64,000 bases of DNA from an uncultured Litoreibacter sp. (GTDB taxonomy: Bacteria > Pseudomonadota > Alphaproteobacteria > Rhodobacterales > Rhodobacteraceae): NCBI RefSeq assembly GCF_947487515.1, contig NZ_CANKWO010000001.1, forward strand, positions 682,001 through 746,000, given 5' to 3'. The position numbers were made by a program, and so were the translations under genes. The notes beneath the pieces were generated by a model. That model worked only from the letters and a program-made list of their open reading frames with translations, was not told where the DNA came from and ran no database searches. Within the stretch, counting starts at the first letter, position 1. The number at the start of each line of letters is the position of its first letter. Positions 33,731 to 44,542 of this stretch are shown here, in pieces.

Positions 33731-36474
33731 TCCTTTTTCAACCCCATAAGGGCCGCGGCGAACGGGTTGTCAGGATCGATGGCTTTTTCCTTCTTGGGCG
33801 GGCGGGCCTGATAATTCTGCGCCTTGTTGTCGCGGCGCGGACCACCTTTACCCTTCGGCTTGCCACCTTGTTTGCCTTTGCCACGGTTGTCCCCTTGCGG
33901 GCGTCCAGCCTCGCGAGGTTTGCGCGTGCCAAAACCACCCCAAGTGAAGGTGTAGAACACCTCTTTTTCAGGGGCCGGAGCATCTGCGCCGGCGTCCGCG
34001 TCTACATCCGCAACCGAAGCCGAAGCCGAAGCCGGGGTCGCTGCTTCCGACGCATCAACGCTTTCCTTCACCTCCGCTGCAGGTGTCGCGGCGGTTTTCA
34101 CCTTGTCGCGTTCCCCCTGCTCCGCCTTATAGCCAAGGCCGGTCATCAGGTTTGCAAATTGCTCTAGGGTCATGCCGGTGATGGACAGCATGTCCGCCTT
34201 GGCCTCGAAGCCGCTGCGGCTGTTTTCGGCGCGCAACTGGTCAGCCAGACGCTCCAGCATGTCGATGCGGATCGCACGATCCCCTGCAAGACGATAGCCG
34301 GCTTGGGTGTAATATCCCTCTGGCGCGTCTTTCACTTCGGGCACCGTCACCAATCCAGGAGGCGGCGCTTCGGGAAACTCCGCCAGATCCTTTTGCAAGG
34401 ACCACAGAACCAAACGCAGCCGCGTTGGGGCAGGTTTTAGCAGCAGCGGCATGAATATGGTGAACTGGCCAAAGCGAATACCATGCTTGCGCAATGCCCC
34501 GCGCGACTCTTGATCCAGCGCCTTTACGTCATTGGCAACGACATCACGCGGAATAACGCCCAAAGCTTCAGACATTTGAAAGGCAAAGCCCTTGGCTAGG
34601 CCGGTCAATGTCTCGTCGTTTGAAAGGGCCATCATTGGCTCAAACGCGGCCGTAATTTTGCGGTCGATGAAGTGCTGCAAACGGCGTTTGACCTTCTCGG
34701 CCACGTCCGCGCCTGCTTCGTCATCAACAAAGGCCTCGACTTCTGGCTTCAAAGCGCTGCCGCCTTTGACCAGCTTGCCCACGGCCATGTCGCCCCACAT
34801 CAGGCCACCTTGTTCGGTGAAATCCATCTCGGTGTCGGGCGCATTGTAGAACTTGTCTGCACGCAGGTTGAAATGCGGCGTCAGCGCTGCCAAGGCGGCT
34901 TGGCGCAACATCTTTGCCTCGTCCGGGCTGGAGGTTTGATCCTGCCGGAACCGAAACCCATCAAGACGGCCAATCATCTGATCCTCTACCGTCACTTCAC
35001 CCTTGTCGTTCACGTCAGCCACGAGGCTCTCCTTCTGTTTCAACCGCCGCAGCAACACAGATGTGCGCCGGTCGACAAATCTTTGCGTCAGTGCCCCGTG
35101 AAGGGCATCCGACAATCGGTCTTCTACAGCACGGGTTTCCCCGCGCCAATGGGTTTCGTCCTGCACCCAGCCTTTGCGCTGCGCGACATAAGTCCAAGTG
35201 CGGATAAAGGCCAATCGCTTGGACAAGGCATCAATGCCGCCATCCGTACGGTCAATACGGCTCACTTGGCCGGCGATATAATCACGCGGCACCAGCCCCT
35301 TATCGTGCATATGGCCAAAAATAGTCTCCAAAAGGGATGAATGCTCCCCTTGGCTGATTCCCCTGAAATCGGGGATGCGGCACACGTCCCACAACAGCTT
35401 TACATCCTGCGGCGTAGATACGCGCGCGTTCACTTCAGTGACGTCACGCAAGGATTTCAAGGCCACGACATCATCCGCATCGCGGGCGCGGCTTAACCAG
35501 TCGTCGTCGGTGCGTTTCTCAAGGCTTTGTAGCAAGCGCCCGATAGAGCCGAACTCCAACCGGTCATTGCGCCACTGAAGCTTTTTCACCGGTTGAAACT
35601 GCGCCGAGGTAATCGCGTCCACAATCTCAGGTTCCAGATCCGTGGCCTCACCCGTCACGCCAAAGGTGCCAGGCTGCATGTAGCGCCCCGCCCGTCCGGC
35701 AATCTGCGCCAGCTCATTCGGCATCAAGCGACGCATGCGGCGCCCGTCAAACTTTGACAAAGCCGAGAACGCCACATGGCTGACATCCAAATTCAGCCCC
35801 ATCCCGATGGCGTCGGTCGCGACCAGATAATCCACATCGCCGTTTTGGTACATCTCGACTTGCGCGTTGCGGGTGCGCGGCGACAATGCCCCCATGACAA
35901 CGGCGCAGCCGCCTTTTTGGCGACGGATTAACTCGGCAATGGCATATACATTTTCAACAGAAAACCCGACAATTGCACTGCGGGGCTTTAGTCTGCTTAT
36001 CTTTTTCGAACCTGTGTAGCTTAGTTCCGAAAACCGCTCGCGACGCATGAATTGCGCTTTCGGTTCCAGTGCGGCAATCGCGCTGCGCATGGTGTCGGAG
36101 CCCATAAACAGGGTTTCAAGCTGCCCGCGCGCGCGCAACAACCTGTCGGTAAACACATGCCCCCGCTCGGGGTCCGCGCATAGCTGTATCTCGTCAATTG
36201 CCAGAAAATCGGCCCCCATGCCCTCTGGCATGGCTTCAACGGTGCAGACCCAATAGGCAGCGCGATCCGGCACGATACGTTCTTCGCCCGTGATCAGCGC
36301 AACCACAGACGGCCCGCGCAGCGCAACTATTTTGTCATAGACTTCACGCGCCAACAGTCGCAGCGGCAAGCCGATGACCCCCGTGCGATGGGCCAGCATT
36401 CGTTCAATTGCATAGTGGGTTTTGCCGGTGTTGGTCGGGCCAAGAACCGCTGAAACGCGTGCCTGTTGGCTCAT
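33727..36474 (-). CDS. SUV3-like DExH-box RNA helicase
   Basis: A 915-residue helicase resembling mitochondrial SUV3 and its alphaproteobacterial relatives. Walker A GPTNTGKT is at residues 12-19, the DExH-type box is DEIQ at 94-97, and motif VI is QIAGRAGRY. DAIGMGLNLD is motif V. A long central region precedes a C-terminal tail: an Ala/Asp/Ser-rich stretch followed by a Gly/Lys/Arg-rich stretch (GKGKQGGKPKGKGG), typical of RNA-binding disordered tails. SUV3 unwinds RNA for degradation by a 3' exonuclease. Linkage to an S4 RNA-binding protein fits an RNA role. The start ATG at 36474 is normal for the family. Confidence 0.9.
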   Translation of the reverse strand: MSQQARVSAVLGPTNTGKTHYAIERMLAHRTGVIGLPLRLLAREVYDKIVALRGPSVVALITGEERIVPDRAAYWVCTVEAMPEGMGADFLAIDEIQLCADPERGHVFTDRLLRARGQLETLFMGSDTMRSAIAALEPKAQFMRRERFSELSYTGSKKISRLKPRSAIVGFSVENVYAIAELIRRQKGGCAVVMGALSPRTRNAQVEMYQNGDVDYLVATDAIGMGLNLDVSHVAFSALSKFDGRRMRRLMPNELAQIAGRAGRYMQPGTFGVTGEATDLEPEIVDAITSAQFQPVKKLQWRNDRLEFGSIGRLLQSLEKRTDDDWLSRARDADDVVALKSLRDVTEVNARVSTPQDVKLLWDVCRIPDFRGISQGEHSSLLETIFGHMHDKGLVPRDYIAGQVSRIDRTDGGIDALSKRLAFIRTWTYVAQRKGWVQDETHWRGETRAVEDRLSDALHGALTQRFVDRRTSVLLRRLKQKESLVADVNDKGEVTVEDQMIGRLDGFRFRQDQTSSPDEAKMLRQAALAALTPHFNLRADKFYNAPDTEMDFTEQGGLMWGDMAVGKLVKGGSALKPEVEAFVDDEAGADVAEKVKRRLQHFIDRKITAAFEPMMALSNDETLTGLAKGFAFQMSEALGVIPRDVVANDVKALDQESRGALRKHGIRFGQFTIFMPLLLKPAPTRLRLVLWSLQKDLAEFPEAPPPGLVTVPEVKDAPEGYYTQAGYRLAGDRAIRIDMLERLADQLRAENSRSGFEAKADMLSITGMTLEQFANLMTGLGYKAEQGERDKVKTAATPAAEVKESVDASEAATPASASASVADVDADAGADAPAPEKEVFYTFTWGGFGTRKPREAGRPQGDNRGKGKQGGKPKGKGGPRRDNKAQNYQARPPKKEKAIDPDNPFAAALMGLKKD

Positions 36475-36511
36475 ATCTTGCCCTTAATGCGCGCCAGATG
36501 TCTGGTGCCGT

Positions 36512-37072
36512 CTAAATATCTTGACCAGAGACCGTTCTCTCCAGCCGCTCAATAGCTTCTTTTAGGCCTTCGCGTTGAGGATGTATAGCAGCAGCTGCCT
36601 CATAGGCCGCCAGCGCTCCTGCGTCGTCTCCCAGCTCTTCCAAAATACGGCCCAACCCTTGCATGGCCCCGAAATGACGCGGGTTCAGAGCCAAGCTACG
36701 TTGGATATCGGCAATAGATAGCCCGTATTCATCCATGTTGAAGAACGCCGTGGCGCGGGCATTCCACCCTTCGGCGAAATCTGGCGCATGGTCTGTCAAA
36801 GCCGTCAGATGATCGACCGCTTTGGCGAACTCGCCGTCCTCCATGGCTTTGCGCCCGCGCGACAGCAGCAAATCCATCGAGGCCGAGCCAGACTTGGACC
36901 ATTCTGCCCAAATCTTGTGCTCAACAGCTTGCGGGTCTTGCAAATCCGGTTGCAGCAACTCCGCATAATATTGCTCTATATCTGCCTCTTGCGCCACGAT
37001 ATGGGGGACAAATGCAAATACCGCTAAAAATGCCGTAACGAAAATATTGAGGACTGTGCGCGAAACTATCAT
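36512..37072 (-). CDS. Periplasmic TPR-repeat protein
   Basis: A 186-residue protein with an N-terminal signal peptide (FVTAFLAVFAFVPHIVA, cleavage near AQEA). At least three TPR helices pairs follow: AMEDGEFAKAVDHLTALTDHAPDF, AEGWNARATAFFNMDEYGLSIADIQRSLALNP and a third with LEELGDDAGALAAYEAAAAIHP. I use the ATG at 37072, which starts the signal peptide. It would be a scaffold for an unknown partner. It is divergent from the SCP2 gene and lies 37 bases upstream of the helicase on the same strand. Confidence 0.85.
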   Translation of the reverse strand: MIVSRTVLNIFVTAFLAVFAFVPHIVAQEADIEQYYAELLQPDLQDPQAVEHKIWAEWSKSGSASMDLLLSRGRKAMEDGEFAKAVDHLTALTDHAPDFAEGWNARATAFFNMDEYGLSIADIQRSLALNPRHFGAMQGLGRILEELGDDAGALAAYEAAAAIHPQREGLKEAIERLERTVSGQDI

Positions 37073-37154
37073 AACGCCTTTAACTCTAACGGCTGATTTG
37101 CAAAAAACAAATTGCGCAAACACATTGGCCATCACTTTTTCAGGAGACGAAATA

Positions 37155-37442
37155 ATGAGCGACGTAATCAATCAAGCCGTAGACGCCCTAGCTGGTAAAA
37201 TGGACGGCGGCTTTGACGGCTCCGTAAAATTCGTGATTGAGGGTGAAGGCTCCATCATGGTCGACAGTGACGGTGTTCGTGCAGGCGACGACGACGCCGA
37301 ATGCACCATGACTGCGGACGCAGACACATTTGAGGCCATTCTGAGCGGCGACTTGAACCCGACAGCGGCTTTCATGACCGGAAAACTGACCGTTGACGGT
37401 GACATGGGCGCTGCCATGAAGCTGGGATCCGTCTTGTCGTGA
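37155..37442 (+). CDS. SCP2 sterol-binding domain protein
   Basis: A stand-alone SCP2 domain of 95 residues: VKFVIEGEGSIMVDSDGV, an acidic DDDAECTMTADADTFEAILSGDLNP segment and FMTGKLTVDGDMGAAMKLGSVL. These small proteins bind acyl-CoA or other lipids in a hydrophobic tunnel. ATG 37155 follows AGGAGACGAAATA, an excellent ribosome-binding site. The stop overlaps the start of the alpha/beta hydrolase gene, so the two act on one message and possibly on the same lipid substrate. Confidence 0.88.
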   Translation: MSDVINQAVDALAGKMDGGFDGSVKFVIEGEGSIMVDSDGVRAGDDDAECTMTADADTFEAILSGDLNPTAAFMTGKLTVDGDMGAAMKLGSVLS

Positions 37443-38386
37443 GCCTGACACCCGCCCCCTTTCACGCCGATATCGCTAATGGTCCGGATGGCGGTTGCGC
37501 CTATTGGTTGACCACATCTGATGACATTCGAATCCGCATTGGTGTTTGGGGCGGCGGCGACAAAGGCACCGTGCTGCTGTTTCCGGGGCGCACGGAGTTT
37601 GTCGAGAAATACGGGGCCGCCGCAAAATCCTTTCAAGATCGCGGCTTTTCCACGGTGGCCATCGATTGGCGCGGCCAAGGCTTGGCCGACCGCGCCTTGG
37701 ACAACCGGCTGATTGGCCATGTTGACAAGTTCAACGAATACCAACACGACGTCGCCGCAGTTCTCAAGGCCCTCCCTGCGCTGAACCTGCCGGAACCCAT
37801 GGGGCTGTTTGCACATTCCATGGGCGGATGCATCGGGTTGCGCGCGCTCATCGAGGGCCTGCCGGTCAACGCGGCGGTCTTTACTGGTCCTATGTGGGAT
37901 ATTGCACTTGATCCGCTGCGACGTGGCGCAGGCTGGGCGTTGTCCTCCCTCAGCCGGAATACGCGGTTCGAACGGGTGCTGGCGATTGGCACCTCGGAGG
38001 TGTCCTACGTGCTGTCCCAACCGTTCCAAGACAATATGCTGACCCGTGACAAAGCGGCCTTCGAGGCCATGCGCCAGCAGATCACAACCTACCCCGAACT
38101 GGCCCTTGGCGGCCCGTCTTTCGCGTGGATCAACGAGGCCTTCAAAGAATGCCACGCCTTGTCATCCATGCCGACCCCAAACCTGCGGGCGATCACCTTC
38201 CTTGGCACCAATGAGCGTATCGTCGACACAGATGCCATCCACGACAGAATGGCCCGCTGGCACAATGGTGAACTGCGCCTGATTGAAGGCGGCGAGCACG
38301 AGGTTGCGATGGATTTGCCAGATGTGCAGGCAGAGGTATTTGACGCGGCGGTGGAGCTGTATTCAACCGCGCTGGCGGACGCCTAG
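37439..38386 (+). CDS. Alpha/beta hydrolase (lysophospholipase-like)
   Basis: A 315-residue alpha/beta hydrolase of the monoacylglycerol-lipase / PldB type. The oxyanion block is [14 protein letters not shown], the nucleophile elbow is FAHSMGGCI, and [10 protein letters not shown] contributes the catalytic histidine. [14 protein letters not shown] is typical of PldB relatives. It starts with GTG at 37439, overlapping the SCP2 stop by four bases. The likely role is release of fatty acids from lysophospholipids or monoglycerides; the SCP2 partner could carry the product. It converges on lolD with a four-base overlap. Confidence 0.87.
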   Translation: MSLTPAPFHADIANGPDGGCAYWLTTSDDIRIRIGVWGGGDKGTVLLFPGRTEFVEKYGAAAKSFQDRGFSTVAIDWRGQGLADRALDNRLIGHVDKFNEYQHDVAAVLKALPALNLPEPMGLFAHSMGGCIGLRALIEGLPVNAAVFTGPMWDIALDPLRRGAGWALSSLSRNTRFERVLAIGTSEVSYVLSQPFQDNMLTRDKAAFEAMRQQITTYPELALGGPSFAWINEAFKECHALSSMPTPNLRAITFLGTNERIVDTDAIHDRMARWHNGELRLIEGGEHEVAMDLPDVQAEVFDAAVELYSTALADA

Positions 38387-39066
38387 ACGTCCACCAAAAC
38401 CCCCTGCTCGAGCCGGACCATACGGTCCATTCGGCCAGCTAGCTCCAGATTATGCGTCGCAATTAGCGCCGCCAATCCGGTGGAGCGGGCCAAGTCCATC
38501 AACGCATCAAACACCTGATCCGAGGTTTCTGGATCAAGGTTCCCCGTCGGCTCATCCGCCAGCAACAAACCCGGCTTGTTGGCCAGTGCGCGACAAAAGG
38601 CGACGCGCTGTTGCTCCCCTCCTGACAACTCTCCTGGGCGGTGGTCAGCCCGAGATGCCACCCCCACCTTATCCAGCAATTCATTGGCATGAGCTTCAGC
38701 GTTGCGCTTGGACACACCCGATGCAAGCTGTGGCAGCACGATGTTTTCCAGCGCTGTAAACTCTGGCAACAGATGGTGGAACTGGTAGATGAAACCCACC
38801 TTTGAGCGCCGTGCTGCCGTGCGCGCGCGGTCGCTGCGCCCGCTCAGGTCATCCCCGTCAATTTCCACGCGCCCCTTGTCCGGCGTGTCCAGCAAGCCGG
38901 CCATATGCAGCAAGGTAGACTTGCCAGCACCAGATGGGGCCACCATGGCCACAACCTCCCCCGAAGCCACCTCAAGATGCACGCCCCGCAGAACCGCAAG
39001 TTCATTGGGTTTGCCTGCATTGTAAACTTTCTCGACACCGTCGAGCAGCAATGCCGCGTTACTCAT
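38383..39066 (-). CDS. lolD: Lipoprotein-releasing ABC transporter ATPase
   Basis: ATPase of the Lol system that extracts outer-membrane lipoproteins from the inner membrane. The 227 residues have Walker [10 protein letters not shown] (43-51, with Ala in place of the usual first Gly), Q-loop [16 protein letters not shown], signature [15 protein letters not shown], Walker [13 protein letters not shown] and H-loop ATHNLE. The [10 protein letters not shown] segment is specific to LolD. Its start overlaps the lolC stop by eight bases. Confidence 0.94.
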   Translation of the reverse strand: MSNAALLLDGVEKVYNAGKPNELAVLRGVHLEVASGEVVAMVAPSGAGKSTLLHMAGLLDTPDKGRVEIDGDDLSGRSDRARTAARRSKVGFIYQFHHLLPEFTALENIVLPQLASGVSKRNAEAHANELLDKVGVASRADHRPGELSGGEQQRVAFCRALANKPGLLLADEPTGNLDPETSDQVFDALMDLARSTGLAALIATHNLELAGRMDRMVRLEQGVLVDV

Positions 39067-40372
39067 AGCGCAAGGCCTCCACAGGGTTCATACGGGCCGC
39101 GCGACGGGCCGGAAAGATGGTCACGACAAAGCTTAGGAACAACGACAATGAGATGGCGGACAACACGTCGCCCAACTCAAGGCGCGCAGGCAGCTTGGAG
39201 ATCAGCCGGATTGACGGGTCCCAAACACCGCCCCCCGCAACCCAATTCACCAGCCCGAAGATCTGGTCAATGTAGATTGCAAACAGACATCCAAGGATCA
39301 TCCCCAGAATCGTGCCAATGACCCCGATGGACGCGCCGCAGATGAAGAACACCCTCAAGACCGATCCCTCAGACAGCCCCATCGTACGCAAAATACCAAT
39401 GTCGCGCCCCTTGTTCTTCACCAGCATAATCAGCCCCGACACGATGTTCATCGAGGCAATCAAAACCAACACCGACAAGATCAAGAACATCACATTGTCC
39501 TCCATCTCAAGCGCTTGCAAGAATGCACCAGAGCTATCTATCCATGTCCATAATAGCGCGCCGTCGCCTGCGGCAGACAGCAAAGCCCGCTCTTGCTTGC
39601 TGACGTTTTCAGGATCATCAAGGATCACCTCGATCTCATCCGCCACACCTTCGCGGTTGAAGTAGTCTTGCGCCTTGTCAAACGGCATATAGACCCGCGT
39701 GCGGTCAATGTCGTAGCGGCCCACTTGGAAAACATAGACCACCTCATAGGCGGAAATCCGTGGCGAGGTGCCGAAGGGGGTTTTGGTCCCATTGGGCGAG
39801 ATCAGTTTGACCTTATCCCCCACAGACACCCCAAGGCTGCGCGCCACGCCCCAACCGATGGCAATGGTCATACCATTGTTGGCCACACCGAATTTCGACA
39901 GATTTCCCAACCGTTTTTCAGGCTGAGCCACTCGGCGCACCATCGCCAGATCTGCTGCACGAATGCCGAAGACCTCGGCGGCGGCATTCCCTGACGATGA
40001 CGCCGTCAAGACTTGCCCTTTCACCAAAGGCGCAGCACGGATCACGCCCTCGGCCTTGGCCATCTTGGCGGTGAGCCCGTCGTAGTCCTCGATTACCCTT
40101 GCGTAAGTTCCGGACGCGTCGGTTTTGCCCGACGAATACACAGTCACATGGGCATTCGCGCCTAAAATGGTGTCGACAAACTCATACCGAAACCCCGAAC
40201 GCACGGCCAAGGTGATGATCAAGGCTGCGACCGCCAAGGTGATCCCGATCAGGCTGATCCACGTCATGACCGACACGCCCCCTTCGGCGCGTTTTGCCCG
40301 CAAGTAGCGCCAAGCGATCATCCATTCGAACCCCGCGAAAGGGGCGGTAGAGGGGGAAGTGTTGCTGCTCAA
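39059..40372 (-). CDS. lolC: Lipoprotein-releasing system transmembrane protein (LolC/LolE family)
   Basis: Permease partner of LolD, 437 residues. One N-terminal helix near [26 protein letters not shown] is followed by a large periplasmic MacB-type domain (residues ~50-265). Three C-terminal helices follow, the first being [51 protein letters not shown] is the coupling loop. Only one LolC/E gene is present, as in other alphaproteobacteria, where the transporter is probably a homodimer (LolF-like). In many alphaproteobacteria proS lies just upstream; here proS is 12.5 kb away. Confidence 0.92.
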   Translation of the reverse strand: MSSNTSPSTAPFAGFEWMIAWRYLRAKRAEGGVSVMTWISLIGITLAVAALIITLAVRSGFRYEFVDTILGANAHVTVYSSGKTDASGTYARVIEDYDGLTAKMAKAEGVIRAAPLVKGQVLTASSSGNAAAEVFGIRAADLAMVRRVAQPEKRLGNLSKFGVANNGMTIAIGWGVARSLGVSVGDKVKLISPNGTKTPFGTSPRISAYEVVYVFQVGRYDIDRTRVYMPFDKAQDYFNREGVADEIEVILDDPENVSKQERALLSAAGDGALLWTWIDSSGAFLQALEMEDNVMFLILSVLVLIASMNIVSGLIMLVKNKGRDIGILRTMGLSEGSVLRVFFICGASIGVIGTILGMILGCLFAIYIDQIFGLVNWVAGGGVWDPSIRLISKLPARLELGDVLSAISLSLFLSFVVTIFPARRAARMNPVEALRYE

Positions 40373-40653
40373 CGGCGCTCTCCGGCAATGATTTTGCCGT
40401 CACATTTGCGCTGATCGCTCAATCAGGTCAAGTGAATGACACCAAACTGCGCTGACACGCCCCGACCTGACACTAGGGCAACCAAAGGCTGGCCCGCAGT
40501 TCCATCTGCGCGATTCCCCCCAAATGCAGCAAAATACGCCTGAAATATAGCGCTCCACACCTGCAATCCGCGGTCCATCGCAGATATCACGTAAAAGTGG
40601 CGCCGCCCGTGGGGAACCTATAGGTCTGCGCGCGCGTATTGCACCGGCTTGGG

Positions 40654-41037
40654 CTATTCCAGCGCGTCAATTGCCTTGGAGAGATGTGCCAAGCGGGCGT
40701 TCAGCTCTTTGGTGATCTCGGCGATCTCTGCTTGCAAATCTTGCTTGGTCGCCGCCGTCGCTTTTTGGTCACTCAACAGATGATCCAGCTCTGTCACCGC
40801 GGTTGAAAGCAAGGGTGATATTTCCATCCTGACCTTCGCTGCATCCCCGCCTGACATCGGCTTCCCAATGCGCTTGAACTCGTAACTCCGGCGTTTGGGT
40901 AGCAAAGAGCCACGTGGCCGACCATAGTTGATTTTCAAGACATCCATATCATCCGATACGCGCACCAACGAATAATGCACAATCTGGTCAGGATTCAGGA
41001 TACCCATTTCGGTAAGGCTTGGGGTCGGAGTGCTCAT
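40654..41037 (-). CDS. DUF3461 family protein
   Basis: A 127-residue protein with the DUF3461 hallmark SLTEMGILNPDQIVHYSLVRVSDDMDVLKINY and RPRGSLLPKRRSYEFKR. The last ~45 residues (AVTELDHLLS to LSKAIDALE) form a predicted coiled coil. The ATG 41037 follows GGAAG. Function is unknown; members are widespread in marine proteobacteria. It lies 92 bases downstream of ureG on the same strand but is not a known urease gene. Confidence 0.85.
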   Translation of the reverse strand: MSTPTPSLTEMGILNPDQIVHYSLVRVSDDMDVLKINYGRPRGSLLPKRRSYEFKRIGKPMSGGDAAKVRMEISPLLSTAVTELDHLLSDQKATAATKQDLQAEIAEITKELNARLAHLSKAIDALE

Positions 41038-41129
41038 CTGTTTTCTTCCAATTTGGCAATGCATGAAGCTGTTAAAAACCCCACCCTACACGCCCTTGAA
41101 GAAAAAGCGACAGATTGCTGATGGCCCCG

Positions 41130-41741
41130 CTAAATTCCACCCAATTCACAAATGATCTTCAAAACCTGTTCCACCCCTTCCCTGTGGCGCAAAGAGCAAA
41201 AGACATATGGCCGTTCGCCTCGCATTAGGTCGCAATCACGCTGCATCACCTCCAAGCTGGCGCCAACATGCGGGGCCAGATCGGTTTTGTTAATCACCAA
41301 CAGGTCAGACTTGGTTATGGCGGGGCCACCCTTGCGCGGGATTTCCTCTCCTGCTGCCACGTCGATCACATAGATCGTCACATCCGCCAGTTCAGGGCTA
41401 AAAGTCGCGGATAAATTATCGCCGCCACTTTCGATAAACACGACCTCAAGGTCTGCGTGCCTGCTGCGCAATTCCTCAATCGCGGCCAGATTGATCGAGG
41501 CATCTTCACGGATGGCCGTATGCGGGCAGCCCCCCGTCTCGACCCCGATCACACGGTCTTGCGGCAATATCTGCATCCGCATCAAGGCCTCGGCATCTTC
41601 TTGGGTATAGATGTCATTGGTAATCACCCCAACGGAACACCGGTCCTTTAACTCCCGTGCCAAGGCGGCCGTCAACGTGGTCTTTCCAGCGCCAACAGGG
41701 CCACCAATGCCAATGCGTAACGGGCCATTCATTGCAGTCAT
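41130..41741 (-). CDS. ureG: Urease accessory GTPase
   Basis: GTPase that drives nickel insertion into urease, 203 residues. The P-loop [10 protein letters not shown] is at residues 13-22, [13 protein letters not shown] follows, and the nickel-binding Cys-Pro-His motif is in [27 protein letters not shown] is Switch-like, and NKTDLAP gives guanine specificity. It overlaps the end of ureF by four bases and ends the ureDABCEFG operon. Confidence 0.97.
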   Translation of the reverse strand: MTAMNGPLRIGIGGPVGAGKTTLTAALARELKDRCSVGVITNDIYTQEDAEALMRMQILPQDRVIGVETGGCPHTAIREDASINLAAIEELRSRHADLEVVFIESGGDNLSATFSPELADVTIYVIDVAAGEEIPRKGGPAITKSDLLVINKTDLAPHVGASLEVMQRDCDLMRGERPYVFCSLRHREGVEQVLKIICELGGI

Positions 41742-42376
41742 GAGCGAAATATCCTTGGTTGAAGCGTCTCATGGGTCATCGACGCGATGTCGGACAAAAA
41801 TGCTGTACTGTGCAAATCGTCCAAAGTGCCGTCACGCGTGTTTTGCGCGATCTCGATGCAATCGGGGGTAAGTGCGGCCAGCACTGCCTGCCCTTCGGTT
41901 TGCCCCAAAGGCACCGCGCGCACGGCGGCAGAGACCAGATTGCTTGCAAAAGCTTGCAGATACATCCGTGCGGTCAAATCCACGTCGATACCTGCCCGCG
42001 CGGCGGCAGCGCCAATAGCAACGGGATAGCATAGGTCACGCGCTTCCCCGCCCCAAATCGCGGCCGCGGTCTTTGCGAAGGCCGCACCTTGAAGCCTCGT
42101 CTCTAACAAGCGCTCCGAGGAGGCTGCAAAGGCCAAGGCAGTGTCATTCACCAGTTGCAAATCATCGCTGGCATAAGCGGCGCGCAACAAGATGCAGTCA
42201 TTGCCGCCACTGCCAAAACGCAACACCCCGCGTAGCCAGTCGCGCAAGCTGTCTGAACTGGTGACCACACCGTTTTGAATTGCCACCTCCACCCCATGTG
42301 AATAGGCAAAGGCCCCCACCGGAAATGCGGGCGACAGCCATTGCGTTAGGGTTAATATATGCAGATCAGTGCTCAT
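41738..42376 (-). CDS. ureF: Urease accessory protein UreF
   Basis: UreF bridges UreG to the urease-UreD complex and gates nickel delivery. The 212 residues are mostly helical: [23 protein letters not shown] near the start is the family hallmark and [23 protein letters not shown] is the conserved C-terminal block. I use ATG 42376, which overlaps the ureE stop by eleven bases; the frame is open 32 codons further into ureE, encoding nothing conserved. Confidence 0.95.
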   Translation of the reverse strand: MSTDLHILTLTQWLSPAFPVGAFAYSHGVEVAIQNGVVTSSDSLRDWLRGVLRFGSGGNDCILLRAAYASDDLQLVNDTALAFAASSERLLETRLQGAAFAKTAAAIWGGEARDLCYPVAIGAAAARAGIDVDLTARMYLQAFASNLVSAAVRAVPLGQTEGQAVLAALTPDCIEIAQNTRDGTLDDLHSTAFLSDIASMTHETLQPRIFRS

Positions 42377-42833
42377 GCGCGGTCGCGACATGTTCATGCG
42401 AATGGGTGCGCCCGTGGCCATAAGCCCCGCCTTCGGGGGTGAACGGCTCCGACACCTCACGCAGGGTCGCACCGAGGTGTTCCAACATATGGCCGATGAC
42501 CTTGTCGCGCTGGATCATCAGGCGTGTGTCCTCGATCTGGCAGGGCGTGTGGCGGTTGCCGATGTGCCACGCAAGCTGCACCAGATTGCCCGTCACCTCA
42601 TACAGCTCTTCTTCTGCGGCCACGACCTCAACCAGCCGCCCGTCGGTCAACTCAAACGCATCGCCGTGATCCAGCGATGTCGTATGCTCCAAATCCACCA
42701 GCAGGCTTTCCCCCTGCGCGGTTTTGATCACCTTGCGGCGCAAAAATCGCTCATCATAGCTCATCACGCATAGCTCAAAGCTGCCCGACCAATCGCCCGC
42801 GCGGCGGATTTTCTGAGAGGTATAATCCGCCAT
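42366..42833 (-). CDS. ureE: Urease accessory nickel chaperone
   Basis: UreE delivers Ni2+ to UreG. The 155 residues have an N-terminal peptide-binding domain and a metal-binding domain with AWHIGNRHTPCQIE and the conserved histidine in DKVIGHMLEHLG. The C terminus is histidine-rich ([16 protein letters not shown]), providing extra nickel sites. Its ATG is on the base after, and overlapping, the ureC stop. Confidence 0.95.
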   Translation of the reverse strand: MADYTSQKIRRAGDWSGSFELCVMSYDERFLRRKVIKTAQGESLLVDLEHTTSLDHGDAFELTDGRLVEVVAAEEELYEVTGNLVQLAWHIGNRHTPCQIEDTRLMIQRDKVIGHMLEHLGATLREVSEPFTPEGGAYGHGRTHSHEHVATAHEH

Positions 42834-44542
42834 CAGAACATGAAATAGCGCTGCGCCATCGGCAGGCTCTCCGCAGGTTGGCAGGTCAGCAATTCGCCGT
42901 CCGCGCGCACCTCATAGGTTTCAGGATGCACCTCGATCTTCGGCAGGGCGGCGTTCAGTATCATATCTTGCTTCCCAATATTGCGGGTGTTTTGGACGGC
43001 GATCGTTTGCTTGGACAGCCCAAGGCTGTCACCAATCCCCGCCGCATGGGCCGCGCCTGACACGAAGCTCACCGAGGTGTGGCGCAGCGATGTGCCGAAC
43101 GCCCCAAACATCGGGCGCGAATAGACCGGCTGCGGTGTCGGGATGGAGGCATTCGGGTCCCCCATTTGCGCGACAACAATCGTCCCCGCCATCAGCACCA
43201 TCTCGGGCTTCACCCCAAAGAACGCCGGATCCCAAAGCACCAAATCCGCCCGCTTGCCGATGCTGATATCGCCAAGCACATGGCCAACCCCCTGCGCAAT
43301 CGCGGGGTTGATCGTGTATTTCGCAATGTAGCGGCGCACGCGCATGTTGTCGTTATCGCCGGTCTCTTCCGCCAGAGGGCCGCGCTGCTTTTTCATCTTG
43401 TCGGCGGTTTGCCATGTGCGGATCAACACCTCGCCCACGCGCCCCATCGCCTGACTGTCCGACGCGATGATCGAGAAGGCCCCGAGGTCGTGCAAAATGT
43501 CCTCTGCTGCGATGGTTTCGCGGCGAATGCGGCTTTCGGCAAAGGCGATGTCTTCGGGAATGGATTTGTCGAGGTGGTGACACACCATCAACATGTCCAG
43601 ATGTTCCTCCAGCGTATTCACAGTGAAGGGGCGTGTGGGATTAGTTGAGGACGGCAACACATTGGCATCGCCACATATTTTGATAATATCCGGTGCGTGA
43701 CCACCGCCCGCACCCTCGGTGTGGAAGGCGTGAATGGTGCGGCCTTTCATGGCGTCGACTGTGTGCTCCACAAAACCGGATTCGTTCAGCGTATCCGTGT
43801 GGATCATCACCTGAACATCCATGTCATCCGCCACCGACAGGCAGCAATCAATGGCGGCGGGGGTGGTGCCCCAATCCTCGTGCAGCTTCAACGCGCAGGC
43901 GCCGCCTTTGACCATTTCGACCAATGCGTCGGGCTGGCTGGCGTTGCCTTTCCCCGACAGGCCGATGTTCATCGGGATGCCGTCAAACGACTGCAACATG
44001 CGCCCGATGTGCCAAGGACCGGGCGTGCAGGTGGTGGCCAAAGTGCCATGCGCGGGGCCTGTGCCACCGCCAAAACAGGTGGTCACGCCGGAGTGCAAAC
44101 TGTCCTCCATCTGCTGCGGGCAGATAAAGTGAATGTGGCTGTCCATGCCGCCCGCCGTCAAAATGCGCCCCTCGCCCGCGATCACTTCGGTGCCGGGGCC
44201 CACAAAAATGTCGACGCCAGATTGTGTGTCTGGGTTGCCCGCCTTGCCGATGGCGTGGATCAAGCCGTCTTTCAACGCAACATCCGCTTTATAAATCCCC
44301 GAGTGGTCAACGATCAGCGCATTGGTGATCACCGTATCAACCGCCCCGCCCGCGCGGGTGACTTGGGATTGCCCCATCCCGTCGCGGATGGTTTTGCCGC
44401 CGCCGAATTTGACCTCTTCGCCGTAGGTGGTCAGATCGCGCTCCACCTCAATGATCAGGTCTGTGTCTGCAAGGCGCAGTTTGTCGCCGGTCGTGGGGCC
44501 ATACATCGCGGCGTAATTGGCGCGGGAAATTTCTTGAGCCAT
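42833..44542 (-). CDS. ureC: Urease alpha subunit
   Basis: Catalytic subunit, 569 residues, with the dinuclear nickel site. Ligands are visible in DSHIHFICP (two His), the carbamylated lysine in ALKLHEDWG, the His in [10 protein letters not shown] and [12 protein letters not shown], and the Asp in [10 protein letters not shown]. The flap cysteine and histidine are in VCHHLD. It starts one base inside the ureB stop (TGATG) after GGGAGACC, so subunits are produced together. Confidence 0.98.
   Translation of the reverse strand: MAQEISRANYAAMYGPTTGDKLRLADTDLIIEVERDLTTYGEEVKFGGGKTIRDGMGQSQVTRAGGAVDTVITNALIVDHSGIYKADVALKDGLIHAIGKAGNPDTQSGVDIFVGPGTEVIAGEGRILTAGGMDSHIHFICPQQMEDSLHSGVTTCFGGGTGPAHGTLATTCTPGPWHIGRMLQSFDGIPMNIGLSGKGNASQPDALVEMVKGGACALKLHEDWGTTPAAIDCCLSVADDMDVQVMIHTDTLNESGFVEHTVDAMKGRTIHAFHTEGAGGGHAPDIIKICGDANVLPSSTNPTRPFTVNTLEEHLDMLMVCHHLDKSIPEDIAFAESRIRRETIAAEDILHDLGAFSIIASDSQAMGRVGEVLIRTWQTADKMKKQRGPLAEETGDNDNMRVRRYIAKYTINPAIAQGVGHVLGDISIGKRADLVLWDPAFFGVKPEMVLMAGTIVVAQMGDPNASIPTPQPVYSRPMFGAFGTSLRHTSVSFVSGAAHAAGIGDSLGLSKQTIAVQNTRNIGKQDMILNAALPKIEVHPETYEVRADGELLTCQPAESLPMAQRYFMF

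Noticed and set aside
38383-38386. Possible frameshift between the alpha/beta hydrolase and lolD
   Set aside because: The genes are convergent and simply share four bases at their stop codons; both proteins have normal ends.
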